From: JAQUOA01 sp037443785
Lineage (GTDB): Bacteria > Bacteroidota > Ignavibacteria > UBA10030 > UBA8401
Assembly (NCBI GenBank): GCA_037443785.1
Contig: JBBINR010000023.1
Coordinates: 1-57,630 of the forward strand
DNA length: 57,630 bases
Direction: 5' to 3'
Part shown: in pieces, positions 26,595-35,324 of the stretch
Position numbering within the stretch: position 1 is the stretch's first letter
Layout of the letters: each line of letters begins with the position of its first letter
The notes under the pieces: model-generated
Databases searched by the model: none
What the model saw: the letters and a program-made list of their open reading frames with translations, nothing else
Told to the model about the DNA's origin: nothing
Program-made: the position numbers and the translations under genes

Positions 26595-27464
26595 TTGGTC
26601 GAAAACTACAACTCACCACAAAAAAGTTTTGATGGAAAATTATCATTTCCATCGATCTTTCTGAACTTCCCATTTGATTCATTTCGGATGACCGGCAAGG
26701 AAAGCGTCGATTTCCTTCAACGAATAACTAGCAATGATTTTTCTTCTTTCAAAAAAGGAAAGATTCAAAAAACACTTTTGATTTCGGAAAAGGGAAGGGT
26801 TATTGATGCGGTCTGGGTTTTACATGAAGAAGACTCAATGCTTTTGTTATGCAGTCAAGGAATGGCTGAAGAAAATATTTCGTGGCTAAATAAATTTATC
26901 ATCATGGAAGACATCGTTCTTTCGGATTGTTCGTCTGAAAATAAAATTAATCTTTATTTTCACAATGAGGGAGATGCAGATTATTTTGGAATTCTATGTT
27001 CGTTTCTTTTTGAGCAAAAGGTTCCAACAGGGGTTACAATATTTCACGAAAACGAGTTTGAGAAATTTAGAATATTCAACGGCATTCCGAAATCCAAAAA
27101 AGAATTAACAATCGATTATAACCCCTTAGAATTAAATCTGTGGAATTGGATTAGTTTTACTAAAGGCTGTTACATTGGCCAAGAAGTTATTGCTCGACTT
27201 GAAACATATCAAAAGATTCAGCGAACACTTTGCTTTATTTCATCAACCCAACCAATTCAAGAGGGCGAAATTTTGATTAATGCAGTGAACGAAGAGGTTG
27301 GAAAGATTACCAGTGTGCAAACGATTAAAAATAACGAATCAATTGGATTGGCTATCATCAAAACAAAATTATTCGATGCGCAATCCGTTTTGAAGACAAA
27401 AACTGCGAATACCGAGATCAAGATCGAAAAGCTTTTTACGAAGGAAACAGATGGAAGAAATTAA
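26595..27464 (+). CDS. ygfZ: YgfZ/GcvT-like folate-binding protein
   Basis: 289-aa relative of the aminomethyltransferase GcvT, of the YgfZ/IBA57 group that uses folate to support Fe-S cluster assembly or repair. The diagnostic motif KGCYIGQE is at about residues 190-197; the N-terminal LQRITSNDFSSF matches the folate-binding region. The start is a TTG at 26595, 5 nt after purL, since no ATG precedes the domain; this start is uncertain. The end overlaps the next gene by 14 nt. Confidence 0.85.
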   Translation: MVENYNSPQKSFDGKLSFPSIFLNFPFDSFRMTGKESVDFLQRITSNDFSSFKKGKIQKTLLISEKGRVIDAVWVLHEEDSMLLLCSQGMAEENISWLNKFIIMEDIVLSDCSSENKINLYFHNEGDADYFGILCSFLFEQKVPTGVTIFHENEFEKFRIFNGIPKSKKELTIDYNPLELNLWNWISFTKGCYIGQEVIARLETYQKIQRTLCFISSTQPIQEGEILINAVNEEVGKITSVQTIKNNESIGLAIIKTKLFDAQSVLKTKTANTEIKIEKLFTKETDGRN

Positions 27465-27939
27465 AGTTGTATCTTCGACAAAAGATTTGCAATACACTGA
27501 ATTAATTCCTCAAATTGTTTCAGTTGTTAACGATGAGACCAGCGTCGTTGCCAACATGGCAAATATTGTTGCAGCATTAAAGCAAACGTTTGAATATTAC
27601 TCGTGGGTTGGATTCTACTTATTGGACCGAAAAATGAATGAATTAGTGTTAGGTCCATTTCAAGGGAAAATAGCGTGCACTCGCATTGCAATTGGAAAGG
27701 GAGTGTGTGGGACATCATTTCAAAGAAAAGAAACACTCATTGTTCCGGATGTCAATCAATTTCCAGGACATATTTTTTGCGACGGCGATTCAAAATCAGA
27801 AATAGTAATTCCAATTTTAATTAACAATGAATGTGCCGGGGTCCTTGATGTGGACAGCCATACCTACAACAGTTTTGATGAAACAGACAAGAAATATCTT
27901 GAATATTTAATTTCAATGGTCAAAAATAAAATCCAATAA
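27451..27939 (+). CDS. msrC: GAF-domain free methionine-(R)-sulfoxide reductase
   Basis: 162-aa single GAF domain protein that reduces free methionine-R-sulfoxide using thioredoxin. The three catalytic/resolving cysteines of the family are all present: Cys76 (ACTRI), Cys86 (GVCGTS) and Cys110 (FCDGDSKSE), with spacing of 10 and 24 residues as in the E. coli enzyme. NWVGFYLL-like and GVLDVDSH segments also fit. Overlaps ygfZ by 14 nt, so translation is likely coupled. The gene symbol is used for fRMsr. Confidence 0.92.
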   Translation: MEEIKVVSSTKDLQYTELIPQIVSVVNDETSVVANMANIVAALKQTFEYYSWVGFYLLDRKMNELVLGPFQGKIACTRIAIGKGVCGTSFQRKETLIVPDVNQFPGHIFCDGDSKSEIVIPILINNECAGVLDVDSHTYNSFDETDKKYLEYLISMVKNKIQ

Positions 27940-27942
27940 ATA

Positions 27943-28779
27943 ATGAAAAAGAAAAAAATCTATAAAGCTCCCAAAGCATATAAAAATTTGGGCTTCCTTA
28001 GCGGTAAAGATGCTCGTCCGATTCGAATTCTTTCTGAATTTCTTGAGCCATTAAGTCGGTTTAATTATTTCGGAGTCAAAGATACAATTGTTTTTTTTGG
28101 ATCTGCCCGAATTAAACCACGTCATGAAACCATAAAAGATCTTCGTGAGTTAGCGAAGAATGGAACACGAAAACGTTCTCACACAAAAAAATATCAACAA
28201 CAACTCCTTGATGCGGAAATTGCCGTCGAGATGTCTCGGTATTACGAAGACGCAGCCGAACTTTCACGAATGATCACTCTGTGGTCAAAAAAGTTAAAAC
28301 AAAAAGATCGATTGCTTGTGTGTTCCGGCGGCGGTCCAGGAATTATGGAAGCAGCAAACAGGGGAGCCATGCTGGCCAAAGGTGAATCATTAGGTTTGAA
28401 TATCAGTTTGCCGTTTGAACAATATCCTAATCAATACATTACCCCAAAGTTTAATTTTGAATTCCACTATTTCTTTATGCGGAAACTGTGGTTCATGTAT
28501 TTGGCAAAAGGACTTGTTGCATTTCCAGGCGGATTTGGAACTATGGATGAATTTTTTGAGTTATTAACTTTACTGCAGACGAAAAAAGTTGGGAAGAAAA
28601 TGACTGTGATTCTTTACGGACAGAATTTTTGGAATAAAATTATTGATTTTAAAGCGCTCACAAAATATGGAATGGTATCGCCAGAAGATTTATCATTGTT
28701 CAAATTTGCTGATACTCCAGAACAAGCGTTTGATATTCTGACAACATCATTAAAACAAAACTATCCCGAATTTAGATAA
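27943..28779 (+). CDS. LOG/TIGR00730 family Rossmann-fold protein (putative nucleotide 5'-monophosphate nucleosidase)
   Basis: 278-aa member of the lysine-decarboxylase-like LOG family, whose characterised members hydrolyse AMP or cytokinin ribotides to base plus ribose-5-phosphate. Motifs: GGGPGIMEAANRGA and PGGFGTMDEFFELLTL, the nucleotide and catalytic Glu signature. An N-terminal basic extension of about 75 residues (MKKKKIYKAPKAYK...) and a KRSHTKKYQQQ insert distinguish it from the short LOG proteins. It runs directly into the next gene, whose ATG overlaps its TAA by 1 nt. Confidence 0.9.
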   Translation: MKKKKIYKAPKAYKNLGFLSGKDARPIRILSEFLEPLSRFNYFGVKDTIVFFGSARIKPRHETIKDLRELAKNGTRKRSHTKKYQQQLLDAEIAVEMSRYYEDAAELSRMITLWSKKLKQKDRLLVCSGGGPGIMEAANRGAMLAKGESLGLNISLPFEQYPNQYITPKFNFEFHYFFMRKLWFMYLAKGLVAFPGGFGTMDEFFELLTLLQTKKVGKKMTVILYGQNFWNKIIDFKALTKYGMVSPEDLSLFKFADTPEQAFDILTTSLKQNYPEFR

Positions 28780-29633
28780 TGTCTGTTTCTGAAAAAGAAA
28801 TAGCAGAAATTAAATCTCTCATCGCACTAATTGATGATGAAGATGAACAAGTATTCGCTACGGTTCGCGAACGGTTGCTGACATATAGCGATGCTGCGCT
28901 GGTATATTTTCCTAAGAATGTCGCACCTGAAAGTACTGCAGGCAAAAGGATCGCTGAAATCCGAGATATTATTGTTCGTGCAGTATTTAAAAATGAATTC
29001 AAATCGATTAAACGTACGGAAAACAACGATCTCGATTTGGAAGATGGAATTTTTTTAATTGCACGTCAACGCTATCCTGATCTTGTTATCAAGCCGTATG
29101 TTGAACAACTCAATCAGTATGCGTACGAGTTGAAAGAAAAACTAAGTTCTATTGCTGATAATTCTGAAATTTTACACCGGACAATATCATATTTTGTTAC
29201 GGAAAAAAAATTTATCGGGAACAATGACGATTACTATAATGAAGACAACCATTATATCAATCGTGTGCTCGAAACAAAAACCGGAATTCCGATAACATTA
29301 AGTGCTGTGTACCTGTTGGTTGGAAAAAGAATAAATCTTCCGATAACAGGAATTGGACTGCCGGGTCATTTTACGTTGCGGTTTTCGTTCGGTTCATCCA
29401 ATGTCTATTTTGATCCGTTCAATAATGGAAAAATTCTTTCACTGACAGACTGTGAAGATATGGTGAAAAATTTAGGGTTCACATTTACCGAAGAGTATCT
29501 CCAACCGGTTACCAACAAACAAATTCTAGAAAGGATGCTTCGAAATATCATTCTTTCGTTGGAAAAAAAGAACGAAAAGGAGAGGATTGAAACGATTCGA
29601 AGATTCATTGATACTCTCAATTCAGATGTGTAA
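28779..29633 (+). CDS. SirB1-like transglutaminase-fold protein
   Basis: 284-aa protein of the SirB1/YchA family. An N-terminal helical region (about 1-100) is followed by a transglutaminase-like core with ETKTGIPITLSAVYLLVGKR, GIGLPGHFTLRF and VYFDPFNNGK. The His of the presumed triad lies in PGHF and the Asp in FDPF; where the usual Cys would be, the sequence is ITLSAVY (Ser), so protease activity is doubtful. Function unknown. Its 3' end contains the ssrA promoter. Confidence 0.87.
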   Translation: MSVSEKEIAEIKSLIALIDDEDEQVFATVRERLLTYSDAALVYFPKNVAPESTAGKRIAEIRDIIVRAVFKNEFKSIKRTENNDLDLEDGIFLIARQRYPDLVIKPYVEQLNQYAYELKEKLSSIADNSEILHRTISYFVTEKKFIGNNDDYYNEDNHYINRVLETKTGIPITLSAVYLLVGKRINLPITGIGLPGHFTLRFSFGSSNVYFDPFNNGKILSLTDCEDMVKNLGFTFTEEYLQPVTNKQILERMLRNIILSLEKKNEKERIETIRRFIDTLNSDV

Positions 29634-29636
29634 ATT
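29608..29636 (+). promoter_or_regulatory. Promoter of ssrA, inside the SirB1-like gene
   Basis: TTGATA (29608-29613), a 17-nt spacer and TAAATT (29631-29636). Predicted start near 29643, about 7 nt before the mature tmRNA 5' end. Overlaps the last codons of the upstream gene. Confidence 0.55.
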
Positions 29637-29649
29637 GTAGTAGATCCAT

Positions 29650-30008
29650 GGGGGTGACTTGGCTTCGACGGGGTCGGAAATGGATAGATTAGCATACCGT
29701 GCTCGCCATATTGCACGTAAATCTCGAGGCAAAACAATAAATGCAGATAACTACGGTTACGCACTCGCCGCTTAATTAGCCACGAGCGCCGATACAAACT
29801 TCTCCTAACGAGTTTGTAAAGGCGTCGACAAAGTTAGGATGGCTGATATTCGGTTAAGGTAATATCAGCGAGACTAAAATCCTTGACTGCGTTTCGGATG
29901 ATTTGAGTTCAGCCAAGAATCCGGAATTAAGTATAATGGCTGAACTGAGTATGGAGAAGATCTATTGGTTTTCACTTCGGACCGGGGTTCGAATCCCCGC
30001 ACCTCCAC
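29650..30008 (+). ncRNA. ssrA: Transfer-messenger RNA (tmRNA)
   Basis: One-piece tmRNA that rescues stalled ribosomes with SmpB. The tRNA-like ends pair: GGGGGTG (29650-29656) with CACCTCC (30000-30006/7), including the characteristic G-U at the third pair; the T-arm is CCGGGG-TTCGAAT-CCCCG. The tag frame starts at GGC 29728 and stops at TAA 29773-29775, encoding GKTINADNYGYALAA, which ends in the standard ALAA degron. The 3' CCA is not encoded. The interior holds several GC-containing inverted repeats consistent with pseudoknots. Confidence 0.97.
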
Positions 30009-30026
30009 AATTTCCAATTTTCACTC

Positions 30027-30058
30027 TTGCCAAGTCTACGGACTTGGCAAATTTATTT
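30027..30058 (+). terminator. Rho-independent terminator of ssrA
   Basis: Perfect 10-bp stem TTGCCAAGTC (30027-30036) / GACTTGGCAA (30041-30050) with a TACG tetraloop of the very stable UNCG class, followed by ATTTATTT. It ends 8 nt before the dapF start. Confidence 0.85.
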
Positions 30059-30066
30059 GATGACTT

Positions 30067-30894
30067 ATGAAAATACATTTTACCAAGATGAGCGGTGCCG
30101 GCAACGATTTTGTTGTTGTCGATAACCGTACAGGAATAATAACCGATCGAAAACAATTTTCACTTGCAGCCTGTCATCGGCGATATGGAATTGGTGCAGA
30201 CGGCGTTTTATTAGTCGAAAAAAGCGATACAGCGGGCTTCCTGATGCGTTATTACAATGCGGATGGCTCTGATGGCGGTATGTGCGGTAATGGCGGCCGT
30301 TGTATTGCAAAGTTTGCTCACGATATCGGCGTTGTGCCAATGAATGAATTTTCGTTTAATGCGTTGGGATATATTTACGGAGCACGCCGGATTGAATCTG
30401 ACTTGTTTGAATTAAAGATGAAAAATCCGGTCGACCTTAAACTTAATCAAACAATTGATGTCAATGGCCTGACTGTAAAAGCCAGCTTCATTGATACAGG
30501 GGCTCCGCATTGCGTAATTTTTTTAAATGAAAATCCAAATTTGCCGTCATTGGATTCAGTTGAGGTCCAAAGAATCGGTCGCTCTGTTCGGTATCATGAT
30601 TTATATCAGCCCAAAGGAACGAACGTAAATTTTGTTTCAAAGACTAATTCTAATTCGATTCAAATAAGAACTTATGAGCGTGGAGTTGAAGATGAAACTT
30701 TAGCCTGTGGAACAGGATCAATAGCCAGTGCGATAATCAGTTCGATTAAATTTGGATGGGAGAAATCTGTAGGCGTTAAAGTTCAAAGCGGTGAGTCGTT
30801 GGAAGTTTCATTTCAAAAAGAAGCCGAAAATTTTTCTAATGTAAGACTTAAGGGAAGTGCGAAGGTAACATTCGAGGGCGATTTTGATTTTTAG
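30067..30894 (+). CDS. dapF: Diaminopimelate epimerase
   Basis: 275-aa enzyme converting LL- to meso-diaminopimelate for lysine and peptidoglycan. The two catalytic cysteines are Cys73 (MCGNGGRC) and Cys214 (ACGTGS). Also GAGNDFVVVDNR at the N-terminus and RTYERGVEDETLACGTG. It lies just after the ssrA terminator; its own promoter is not obvious. Convergent with polX across a 109-bp gap in which I see no strong terminator. Confidence 0.97.
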   Translation: MKIHFTKMSGAGNDFVVVDNRTGIITDRKQFSLAACHRRYGIGADGVLLVEKSDTAGFLMRYYNADGSDGGMCGNGGRCIAKFAHDIGVVPMNEFSFNALGYIYGARRIESDLFELKMKNPVDLKLNQTIDVNGLTVKASFIDTGAPHCVIFLNENPNLPSLDSVEVQRIGRSVRYHDLYQPKGTNVNFVSKTNSNSIQIRTYERGVEDETLACGTGSIASAIISSIKFGWEKSVGVKVQSGESLEVSFQKEAENFSNVRLKGSAKVTFEGDFDF

Positions 30895-31003
30895 ATCATG
30901 TTTATCAGCAATTATGAATACAAAAAACACTGCAATTTAGAGAGAATTAATCACGGTTTATTGGATATAATAGATATTATGTTAAGTTATATAATCTAAA
31001 AAA

Positions 31004-32755
31004 TCATCGCCTAATCTTTGTAAATAATTTTTCTACGTCGACACGTTTCATTGTGTTAACAATATCCTCCTTCTCCAACCATCCCTTTCTCGCGATACCA
31101 ACTCCATATCGGACATCATTCAAGCCTGTAACGACATGTGCATCCGGATTGATTGCAATCTTTACACCTTTATCTTTTGCATACTTACACAATCTCCAAT
31201 CCAAATCTAACCGTGATGGATGCGCGTTGATCTCAATAATCTTGCTATAGTCTGCTGCGGCATTAATAATCTCAATTTGATTCAATGGATAGCCATCTCT
31301 CTGTAGTAATAATCTCCCTGTCAGATGCCCAAGAATTGAGACATACTTATTCTTCAATGCTTTGATAATTCTCTTTGTCATTTCAGCTTCAGTCATTTTA
31401 AAGCTGCTATGGACCGAAGCTACAACGTAATCAAATAATGCTAACGTCTTGTCACTAAAGTCCAAATCACCATTTGGTAAAATATCTACCTCGGTACCTT
31501 TGAAGATTGTAAAATTTTTAAACTTTGAATTTAAAGAATCAATTTCTTTAAGTTGTTGCTTCACTCGGGCTTCAGATAAGCCATTCGCATACGCGGCAAC
31601 TTTGCTATGGTCAGCAATTCCAAGATATTCCCAGCCAAGTTTCTGTGCTCCGGCAGCCATTTCAGATAAAGTGTTTTGTCCGTCGCTGTAATTTGTATGA
31701 CAATGAAACGTTCCGCGAATATCATCAAACGTTACAAGTTTGGGAAGTTTTCCAGACTGCGCATATTCTATTTCGCCTAGATCTTCACGAAGTTCAGGTT
31801 CAACGTATTCGAGTCCCACGGCTTTGTAAATATCTTTCTCACCCTTGCAGGGAACAATCTTTTTTGCTTTGCCTCGCTTCTCTCCTGAATCAATGACGGA
31901 AAACCCATATTCATTCAAACTCCACCCATTATCGCGAGCTAATGAACGAATTCGAACATTGTGTTCCTTGCTTCCGGTAAAATAATTCAAAGCAAACGGA
32001 AATTCTGAATCGTCAACAATCCGGAGATCGCAATTTATTCCTGCATTGAGAACGACACTTGATTTTGTTTCACCTTCACCGGTAATTCGTTCAACACTTT
32101 TGTGAGATGTGAATGCTTTCATAATATCCTTCACATCTTTTTTCTTTGCGCTTGCGACTATATCAATATCGCCAATGGTTTCTTTTTTGCGGCGAAGACT
32201 TCCAGCAATTTCCGCACGGATGACCGACTTGTATGATCTAATAGCCTGAAAAACGTCATTAGCTGCATTTTCAGCGATGTTGAAAAGAAATTTGGATGAA
32301 TGCTTGCGCAACGCCTCGATTCCAAGAAGAATGTTCTCTTCCGTTTTCTTCCCAAATCCTTCGAGCTTTTCAAGTTTTCCGTCTTTGCATGCTTTTTCCA
32401 GTTCAGCGATAGAAGTAATTTTCATTTTCTTGAAAAGAAACGCGACTTTCTTTGGACCCATTCCCTGAATCTTCATCATCTCAAACACGCCGGGAGGAAA
32501 TCCTTTTTTTAGATCCTCATGGTCAGGAGATTTTCCGGTCAAGACGAGATCGGAAATAATTTTTGAAATGCTTTCTCCGATTCCTTTGATTTTTTTGATT
32601 TCACCATTCTCAACGAGCGTTTTCAAATCTTCAGTAACACCGCCAAGAACGCGTGCAGCGTTATGAAACGCTCTGCTCTTAAAAGGATTCTCTCCTTTTA
32701 ATTCAAGAAGAGTTCCAACTTCATCGAGTATGTCAGCAATTTGGGTTTTGTCCAT
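31004..32755 (-). CDS. polX: DNA polymerase/3'-5' exonuclease PolX
   Basis: 583-aa family X DNA polymerase with a C-terminal PHP exonuclease, for gap-filling repair. The N-terminal helix-hairpin-helix region (about 1-150) has KIKGIGESISKII and LEGFGKKTEENI; the palm has the metal-binding GDIDIVA. The PHP domain (about 335-583) begins with FHCHTNYSDG and carries IADHSKVAAYANG, HPSRLDLDW and INPDAHV, the expected metal ligands. Last gene of the minus-strand run; its ATG shares one base with the trpG stop. Confidence 0.95.
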   Translation of the reverse strand: MDKTQIADILDEVGTLLELKGENPFKSRAFHNAARVLGGVTEDLKTLVENGEIKKIKGIGESISKIISDLVLTGKSPDHEDLKKGFPPGVFEMMKIQGMGPKKVAFLFKKMKITSIAELEKACKDGKLEKLEGFGKKTEENILLGIEALRKHSSKFLFNIAENAANDVFQAIRSYKSVIRAEIAGSLRRKKETIGDIDIVASAKKKDVKDIMKAFTSHKSVERITGEGETKSSVVLNAGINCDLRIVDDSEFPFALNYFTGSKEHNVRIRSLARDNGWSLNEYGFSVIDSGEKRGKAKKIVPCKGEKDIYKAVGLEYVEPELREDLGEIEYAQSGKLPKLVTFDDIRGTFHCHTNYSDGQNTLSEMAAGAQKLGWEYLGIADHSKVAAYANGLSEARVKQQLKEIDSLNSKFKNFTIFKGTEVDILPNGDLDFSDKTLALFDYVVASVHSSFKMTEAEMTKRIIKALKNKYVSILGHLTGRLLLQRDGYPLNQIEIINAAADYSKIIEINAHPSRLDLDWRLCKYAKDKGVKIAINPDAHVVTGLNDVRYGVGIARKGWLEKEDIVNTMKRVDVEKLFTKIRR

Positions 32756-33324
32756 TAATATTTTCTCTCCACAAAATTTCTCAACAACACTTTTCCATGT
32801 TCCGTTGCAATTGATTCGGGATGAAACTGCACACCGAAGGTTGGATATTTTTTATGCTGGACTCCCATAATAATTCCGTCTTCAGTTTTTGCCGTTACTT
32901 CAAGTTCATTCGGCAATGTCTTTGAAGAGATAATTAGCGAATGATACCGTGTCGCATGAAATTTATTTGGAATACCTTTGAATATTCCCTTCCCTTCATG
33001 CAAAATCTCAGAAACTTTTCCATGAACTATCGTTGGAGCTTTTATAACATCGCCGCCAAATGCTTCGCCAATGGATTGATGGCCAAGACAGACACCGAGA
33101 ATTGGAAATTCCTTATGCAGATCTTTCACAATTGGGACAGAAACTCCCGCTTCTTTGGGAGTGCATGGTCCGGGAGAAATGACAATTGCCGCCGGTTTGA
33201 GTTTTCGAATCTCATCAATTGTAATTTTATCGTTGCGGACGACGTTCAGTTCCACATTCATCTCGCCAAAATATTGCACGAGGTTGTACGTGAACGAATC
33301 ATAATTGTCGATTACTAAGATCAT
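32755..33324 (-). CDS. trpG: Anthranilate synthase glutaminase component TrpG (PabA-like)
   Basis: 189-aa class I glutamine amidotransferase supplying ammonia to TrpE for anthranilate. The nucleophile is Cys79 in GVCLGHQ; the His and Glu of the triad are in QFHPES. N-terminal DNYDSFTYNLVQYFGE and SPGPCTPKEAG match TrpG/PabA. As in many bacteria it may also serve p-aminobenzoate synthesis. Placed 12 nt after trpE. Confidence 0.94.
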   Translation of the reverse strand: MILVIDNYDSFTYNLVQYFGEMNVELNVVRNDKITIDEIRKLKPAAIVISPGPCTPKEAGVSVPIVKDLHKEFPILGVCLGHQSIGEAFGGDVIKAPTIVHGKVSEILHEGKGIFKGIPNKFHATRYHSLIISSKTLPNELEVTAKTEDGIIMGVQHKKYPTFGVQFHPESIATEHGKVLLRNFVERKY

Positions 33325-33336
33325 ACTCTGAATTAT

Positions 33337-34824
33337 TTATAAATGAGTTGTTGCGTCAACGGCACGAATGACCGCGTCCATTTTCATAAGTGTTTCGTAA
33401 TATTCTTTTTCCGGAACAGAATCATACACAATTCCAGCACCTGCTTGAAAATACGCATATCCATCTTTCACGATTGTTGTGCGAATTGCGATGCACGAAT
33501 CAAGATTGCCTGAAAAATCCAAATAGCCAATGGCACCGCCATAAATTCCGCGTTTGACAGGTTCTAACTCGGCAATAATTTCCATTGCACGAATTTTTGG
33601 TGCGCCAGAAAGTGTACCTGCTGGAAAACAAGAAAAGAATGCATCGATCGCCGTTAATTCTTTCTTCAACGTTCCGCGCACGTTAGAAACAATATGCATG
33701 ACATGAGAATATTTTTCGATCACCATATATTCGGTAACATCGACTTTGCCGTATTCACTGATTCTGCCAATATCGTTTCTTCCTAAATCGATCAACATCA
33801 AGTGCTCTGCAAGCTCTTTCGGATCAGCGAGAAGATCTTTTTCAAGTGCAGCGTCCTCCTCTTCTGTTTTTCCACGTTTGCGTGTGCCGGCGAGAGGTCG
33901 CGTTTCAACGATTCCGTTTTCCACTCTTACTAATAATTCCGGTGAACAACCAACAATGGACATTCCATTCATCGAAAAATAATACATGTACGGAGATGGA
34001 TTGATGATGCGAAGCATTCGGTAAATAGAAAACGGATCGCCATCAAATTTTCTTTTCATTCGGTGCGATGGTAACACTTGAAAGATATCTCCGGCGGAAA
34101 TATACTCTTTCGATTTTATCACCATTTGCTCATATTCCGATTTTGACACCATCTGTTCCATAGTACCGATCGAAGAAATTTTCATTTCGTGCGAAACAGT
34201 CTTGCCCAGTAAGCGCTTCATCTTTTCAATTTCTAAAGCAGCCTTCTCATATTCCTGTTTTAAAATCGATTCGTCTGCATTTTGAGGGATGTAAGCGTTC
34301 GAGACAAGTTGAAGTTTTCTCTTCATGTTATCGAACACAATCATCGTATCGAGGAACATGAGAATCGAATCATCTAATTTTAAGTCGTCAGTTTTTGCTG
34401 ATGGAATATTTTCAATCAATTGAATTGTTTCATATCCAAAGTATCCAACCGCACCACTCGCTAAACGAGGCAAACCTTCAACATGTGCAGTTTTGCAATG
34501 CGTGAAAATCTTTTTCAATGCGTCAAGCGGATGAGAAATTCCTTTTGCAAGCTGCGGCAAAGTTTTTACATCAGGATGTCTTGTCTGAATCTCATAACTT
34601 TTCCCTCGAATAATGAAATTCATGAATGGATTGAATCCGATAAATGAATACCGGCTGATCTTCTCTCCGCCTTCAATACTTTCAAGCAAAAAAGAATATG
34701 TGCTTTCGTCTTTTACTTTGAGATACACTGAAACCGGAGTTTCTGTATCGGCAAGTATTTCGTCAAAAAGCGGAATGACATTCCCCTGCGCAGTTAATTT
34801 TTTAAATTCTTCAAATGTTATCAT
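33337..34824 (-). CDS. trpE: Anthranilate synthase component I TrpE
   Basis: 495-aa enzyme converting chorismate to anthranilate with TrpG. The LLES motif in TYSFLLESIEGGEKISRYSF corresponds to the tryptophan-feedback site, so allosteric inhibition is expected. The chorismate-binding domain has VETRPLAGTRKRG, LGRNDIGRIS, FPAGTLSGAPKIRAME and QAGAGIVYDS. No leader peptide is apparent in the 39-nt gap from the upstream gene. The other trp genes are absent, so the pathway is split. Confidence 0.95.
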   Translation of the reverse strand: MITFEEFKKLTAQGNVIPLFDEILADTETPVSVYLKVKDESTYSFLLESIEGGEKISRYSFIGFNPFMNFIIRGKSYEIQTRHPDVKTLPQLAKGISHPLDALKKIFTHCKTAHVEGLPRLASGAVGYFGYETIQLIENIPSAKTDDLKLDDSILMFLDTMIVFDNMKRKLQLVSNAYIPQNADESILKQEYEKAALEIEKMKRLLGKTVSHEMKISSIGTMEQMVSKSEYEQMVIKSKEYISAGDIFQVLPSHRMKRKFDGDPFSIYRMLRIINPSPYMYYFSMNGMSIVGCSPELLVRVENGIVETRPLAGTRKRGKTEEEDAALEKDLLADPKELAEHLMLIDLGRNDIGRISEYGKVDVTEYMVIEKYSHVMHIVSNVRGTLKKELTAIDAFFSCFPAGTLSGAPKIRAMEIIAELEPVKRGIYGGAIGYLDFSGNLDSCIAIRTTIVKDGYAYFQAGAGIVYDSVPEKEYYETLMKMDAVIRAVDATTHL

Positions 34825-34863
34825 AATACGATATGCAGAATTGGCTCATCTGCATTTTAAATT

Positions 34864-35319
34864 TCAAATTGAAAGTTCTTGAATAGTGCAATTACTTCCT
34901 TCGAAGGTACGAACATGCTGCCGAAAATCATCTGGAACGAATGTCGATTTATTTGTACGTGGATCTAGCCATACCATTATGCTGACATTTTTTGCAATTT
35001 GAACTTTCGTTCTTTCGTTAAGCATAATTCCTTCGCAGGCAAAACTGGATTTCCCTATTTTTGTCGTGCGGGTATAAATCGTTAATTCATCTCCGAAGGT
35101 TGCCGGATTGTAATAATCAATCTCATTCCGAACTACAACAATTTTAATCGAGCCAGTAATCAACCGTTCATCAATAGTCATCCCGATTTCTTTGAAATAA
35201 TTAACCCGGGCAACTTCAAAGTACAGTAAATAATTTCCATTATGAACGATGCCCTGCCAATCGATCTCATAGTTTCGAACATGTATCTTGTGGATATGTT
35301 TAAATTTTTGTAAATCCAT
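34864..35319 (-). CDS. YbgC/4-hydroxybenzoyl-CoA thioesterase-like hotdog protein
   Basis: 151-aa single hotdog-fold acyl-CoA thioesterase. The active-site motif is VRNYEIDWQGIVHNGNYLLYFEVAR-like, with the catalytic Asp in EIDWQG. YbgC proteins hydrolyse short acyl-CoAs and are often near Tol-Pal genes; no tol genes are here. Lies 5 nt after ltaE and 39 nt before trpE. Substrate unknown. Confidence 0.88.
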   Translation of the reverse strand: MDLQKFKHIHKIHVRNYEIDWQGIVHNGNYLLYFEVARVNYFKEIGMTIDERLITGSIKIVVVRNEIDYYNPATFGDELTIYTRTTKIGKSSFACEGIMLNERTKVQIAKNVSIMVWLDPRTNKSTFVPDDFRQHVRTFEGSNCTIQELSI

Positions 35320-35324
35320 CTTGT

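Noticed and set aside
30895..31003. AT-rich gap between dapF and polX as a terminator or small RNA
   Set aside because: No stem longer than a few AT pairs and no U-run after a GC stem on either strand.
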